A stretch of 36,614 nt of DNA. Source: Bacilli bacterium. GTDB lineage: Bacteria > Bacillota > Bacilli > Bacillales > Amphibacillaceae. Below are positions 35,933 through 36,614 of the stretch, piece after piece. The stretch's first letter is position 1, and the number at the start of each line of letters is the position of its first letter. The notes beneath the pieces are model-generated. The model searched no databases. It was not told where the DNA came from and saw only the letters and a program-made list of their open reading frames with translations. The translations under genes and the position numbers were made by a program. Location of the stretch: assembly GCA_012838505.1 (NCBI GenBank), contig DUPD01000086.1, forward strand, positions 1-36,614. Direction: 5' to 3'.

Positions 35933-36555
35933 TATGCAAGCACCTCCCCTATTGATTCAGCTGCGTCTTTAGTGATAATAAGTTTGTCATGTGCAAGGAT
36001 ATCCAATGTGTTGATTTGGCTTGCATATTGAACAGTAACATTTGGTAAATTATTTGCACTCTTAAGAACAACTTCATCTTTTTCGTTTGTAACGATTAAT
36101 GCTTTTTCATTTATATTAAGTGCTGCTAGAATTTTAACAACTTCTTTTGTTTTTGGTGCGTCAATTGCTAGTGCATCTAATACAGTCAAGCTTTCATCTT
36201 GTACTTTAGTTGAAAGTGCTGATTTAAGTGCTAAGCGACGAACCTTTTTCGGTAATTTATATGCATACGAGCGTGGAGTCGGTCCGAATACAACACCACC
36301 GCCTACCCATTGTGGTGAACGAATCGATCCTTGACGTGCACGACCTGTTCCCTTTTGACGCCATGGCTTACGGCCACCGCCACGTACTGCTGAACGGTTT
36401 TTTACTGCGTGTGTTCCTTGACGTTTTGAAGCTTGTTGCATAACAACAGCATCGTGTAAAACGTGTTGGTTTGGCTCAATACCAAACACCGCATCATTTA
36501 ATTCAATATCGCCTACTTGCGATCCACTTTGGTTATATAGTGCTAATTTAGGCAT
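35932..36555 (-). CDS. rplD: 50S ribosomal protein L4
   Basis: A 207-residue L4 that lines the exit tunnel; in E. coli it also represses the S10 operon. [20 protein letters not shown], the loop region [40 protein letters not shown] and a C-terminal Rossmann-like half ending [11 protein letters not shown] are all typical. ATG 36555 follows GGGAGG; a TTG at 36573 is not supported. Confidence 0.97.
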   Translation of the reverse strand: MPKLALYNQSGSQVGDIELNDAVFGIEPNQHVLHDAVVMQQASKRQGTHAVKNRSAVRGGGRKPWRQKGTGRARQGSIRSPQWVGGGVVFGPTPRSYAYKLPKKVRRLALKSALSTKVQDESLTVLDALAIDAPKTKEVVKILAALNINEKALIVTNEKDEVVLKSANNLPNVTVQYASQINTLDILAHDKLIITKDAAESIGEVLA

Positions 36556-36580
36556 GACATATCCTCCCTTCAACTAATAT

Positions 36581-36614
36581 TTAGTTAGCCTTTACTGCAC
36601 TCGTAACTTTTACG
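36581..36614 (-). CDS. rplC: 50S ribosomal protein L3, C-terminal end only
   Basis: The last ten codons on the minus strand read VKVTSAVKAN, then TAA (36581-36583), resembling the C-terminal end of Bacillus L3 (...VKSAVK...). The gene lies 25 bases before rplD as expected for the S10 operon; the rest is beyond the right edge. Confidence 0.85.
   Translation of the reverse strand, partial: VKVTSAVKAN

Overview
The window comes from a low-GC, endospore-forming Firmicute of the Bacillaceae type. The evidence is the Bacillus order of the S10-spc-alpha ribosomal gene cluster, a C4-zinc S14 protein, the sporulation and germination genes cwlD, gerD and pdaB beside a 16S rRNA gene, flotillin FloT with its NfeD partner, and a GC-rich intergenic repeat of a kind I recall from Bacillaceae. 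A halophilic or alkaliphilic genus near Amphibacillus or Gracilibacillus is possible, but that is inference. The main gene set runs on the minus strand: the ribosomal cluster enters at the right edge and the window ends at the left in the 5' end of a 16S rRNA gene.

Layout, right to left in transcription order. (1) 36614-23069: rplC (3' end only), rplD, rplW, rplB, rpsS, rplV, rpsC, rplP, rpmC, rpsQ, rplN, rplX, rplE, rpsN (zinc type), rpsH, rplF, rplR, rpsE, rpmD, rplO, secY, adk, a KOW/L14e-like gene, infA, rpmJ, rpsM, rpsK, rpoA and rplQ, ending in a strong terminator. The map gene normally found after adk is absent; a promoter sits in the gap. (2) 22604-18322: ecfA1-ecfA2-ecfT (vitamin/metal uptake energiser), truA, then rplM-rpsI behind their own promoter and an L13-leader-like hairpin. 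(3) 18134-4140: about 14 kb of accessory genes in the place where B. subtilis has ybaJ-ybaK. It holds a small membrane protein, an ABC permease-ATPase-PASTA operon behind an ECF-sigma-like promoter, yuaF-floT, a two-repeat YusW-like lipoprotein, a glutathionyl-hydroquinone reductase-like protein, a pirin, a GNAT acetyltransferase, an FrnE/DsbA-like oxidoreductase, a DUF2642 protein with a manganese catalase, and an EAL-HDOD protein. (4) 4030-1: cwlD, salA (mrp), gerD (split by a frame change at an A7 run), pdaB, a small conserved protein, tandem rRNA promoters and the 16S start. Compared with B. subtilis, kbaA is missing here.

The core genes serve translation, secretion, transcription and nucleotide metabolism. 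The accessory block is weighted to envelope maintenance (PASTA-ABC, flotillin) and thiol/peroxide chemistry (Mn catalase, FrnE-like, quinone reductase, pirin). The points most worth a second look are the PASTA-ABC operon with its ECF promoter, the gerD slippery run, the GC-rich element with imperfect terminal inverted repeats lying between floT and its terminator, a two-part hairpin between rplB and rpsS, and the missing map and kbaA.
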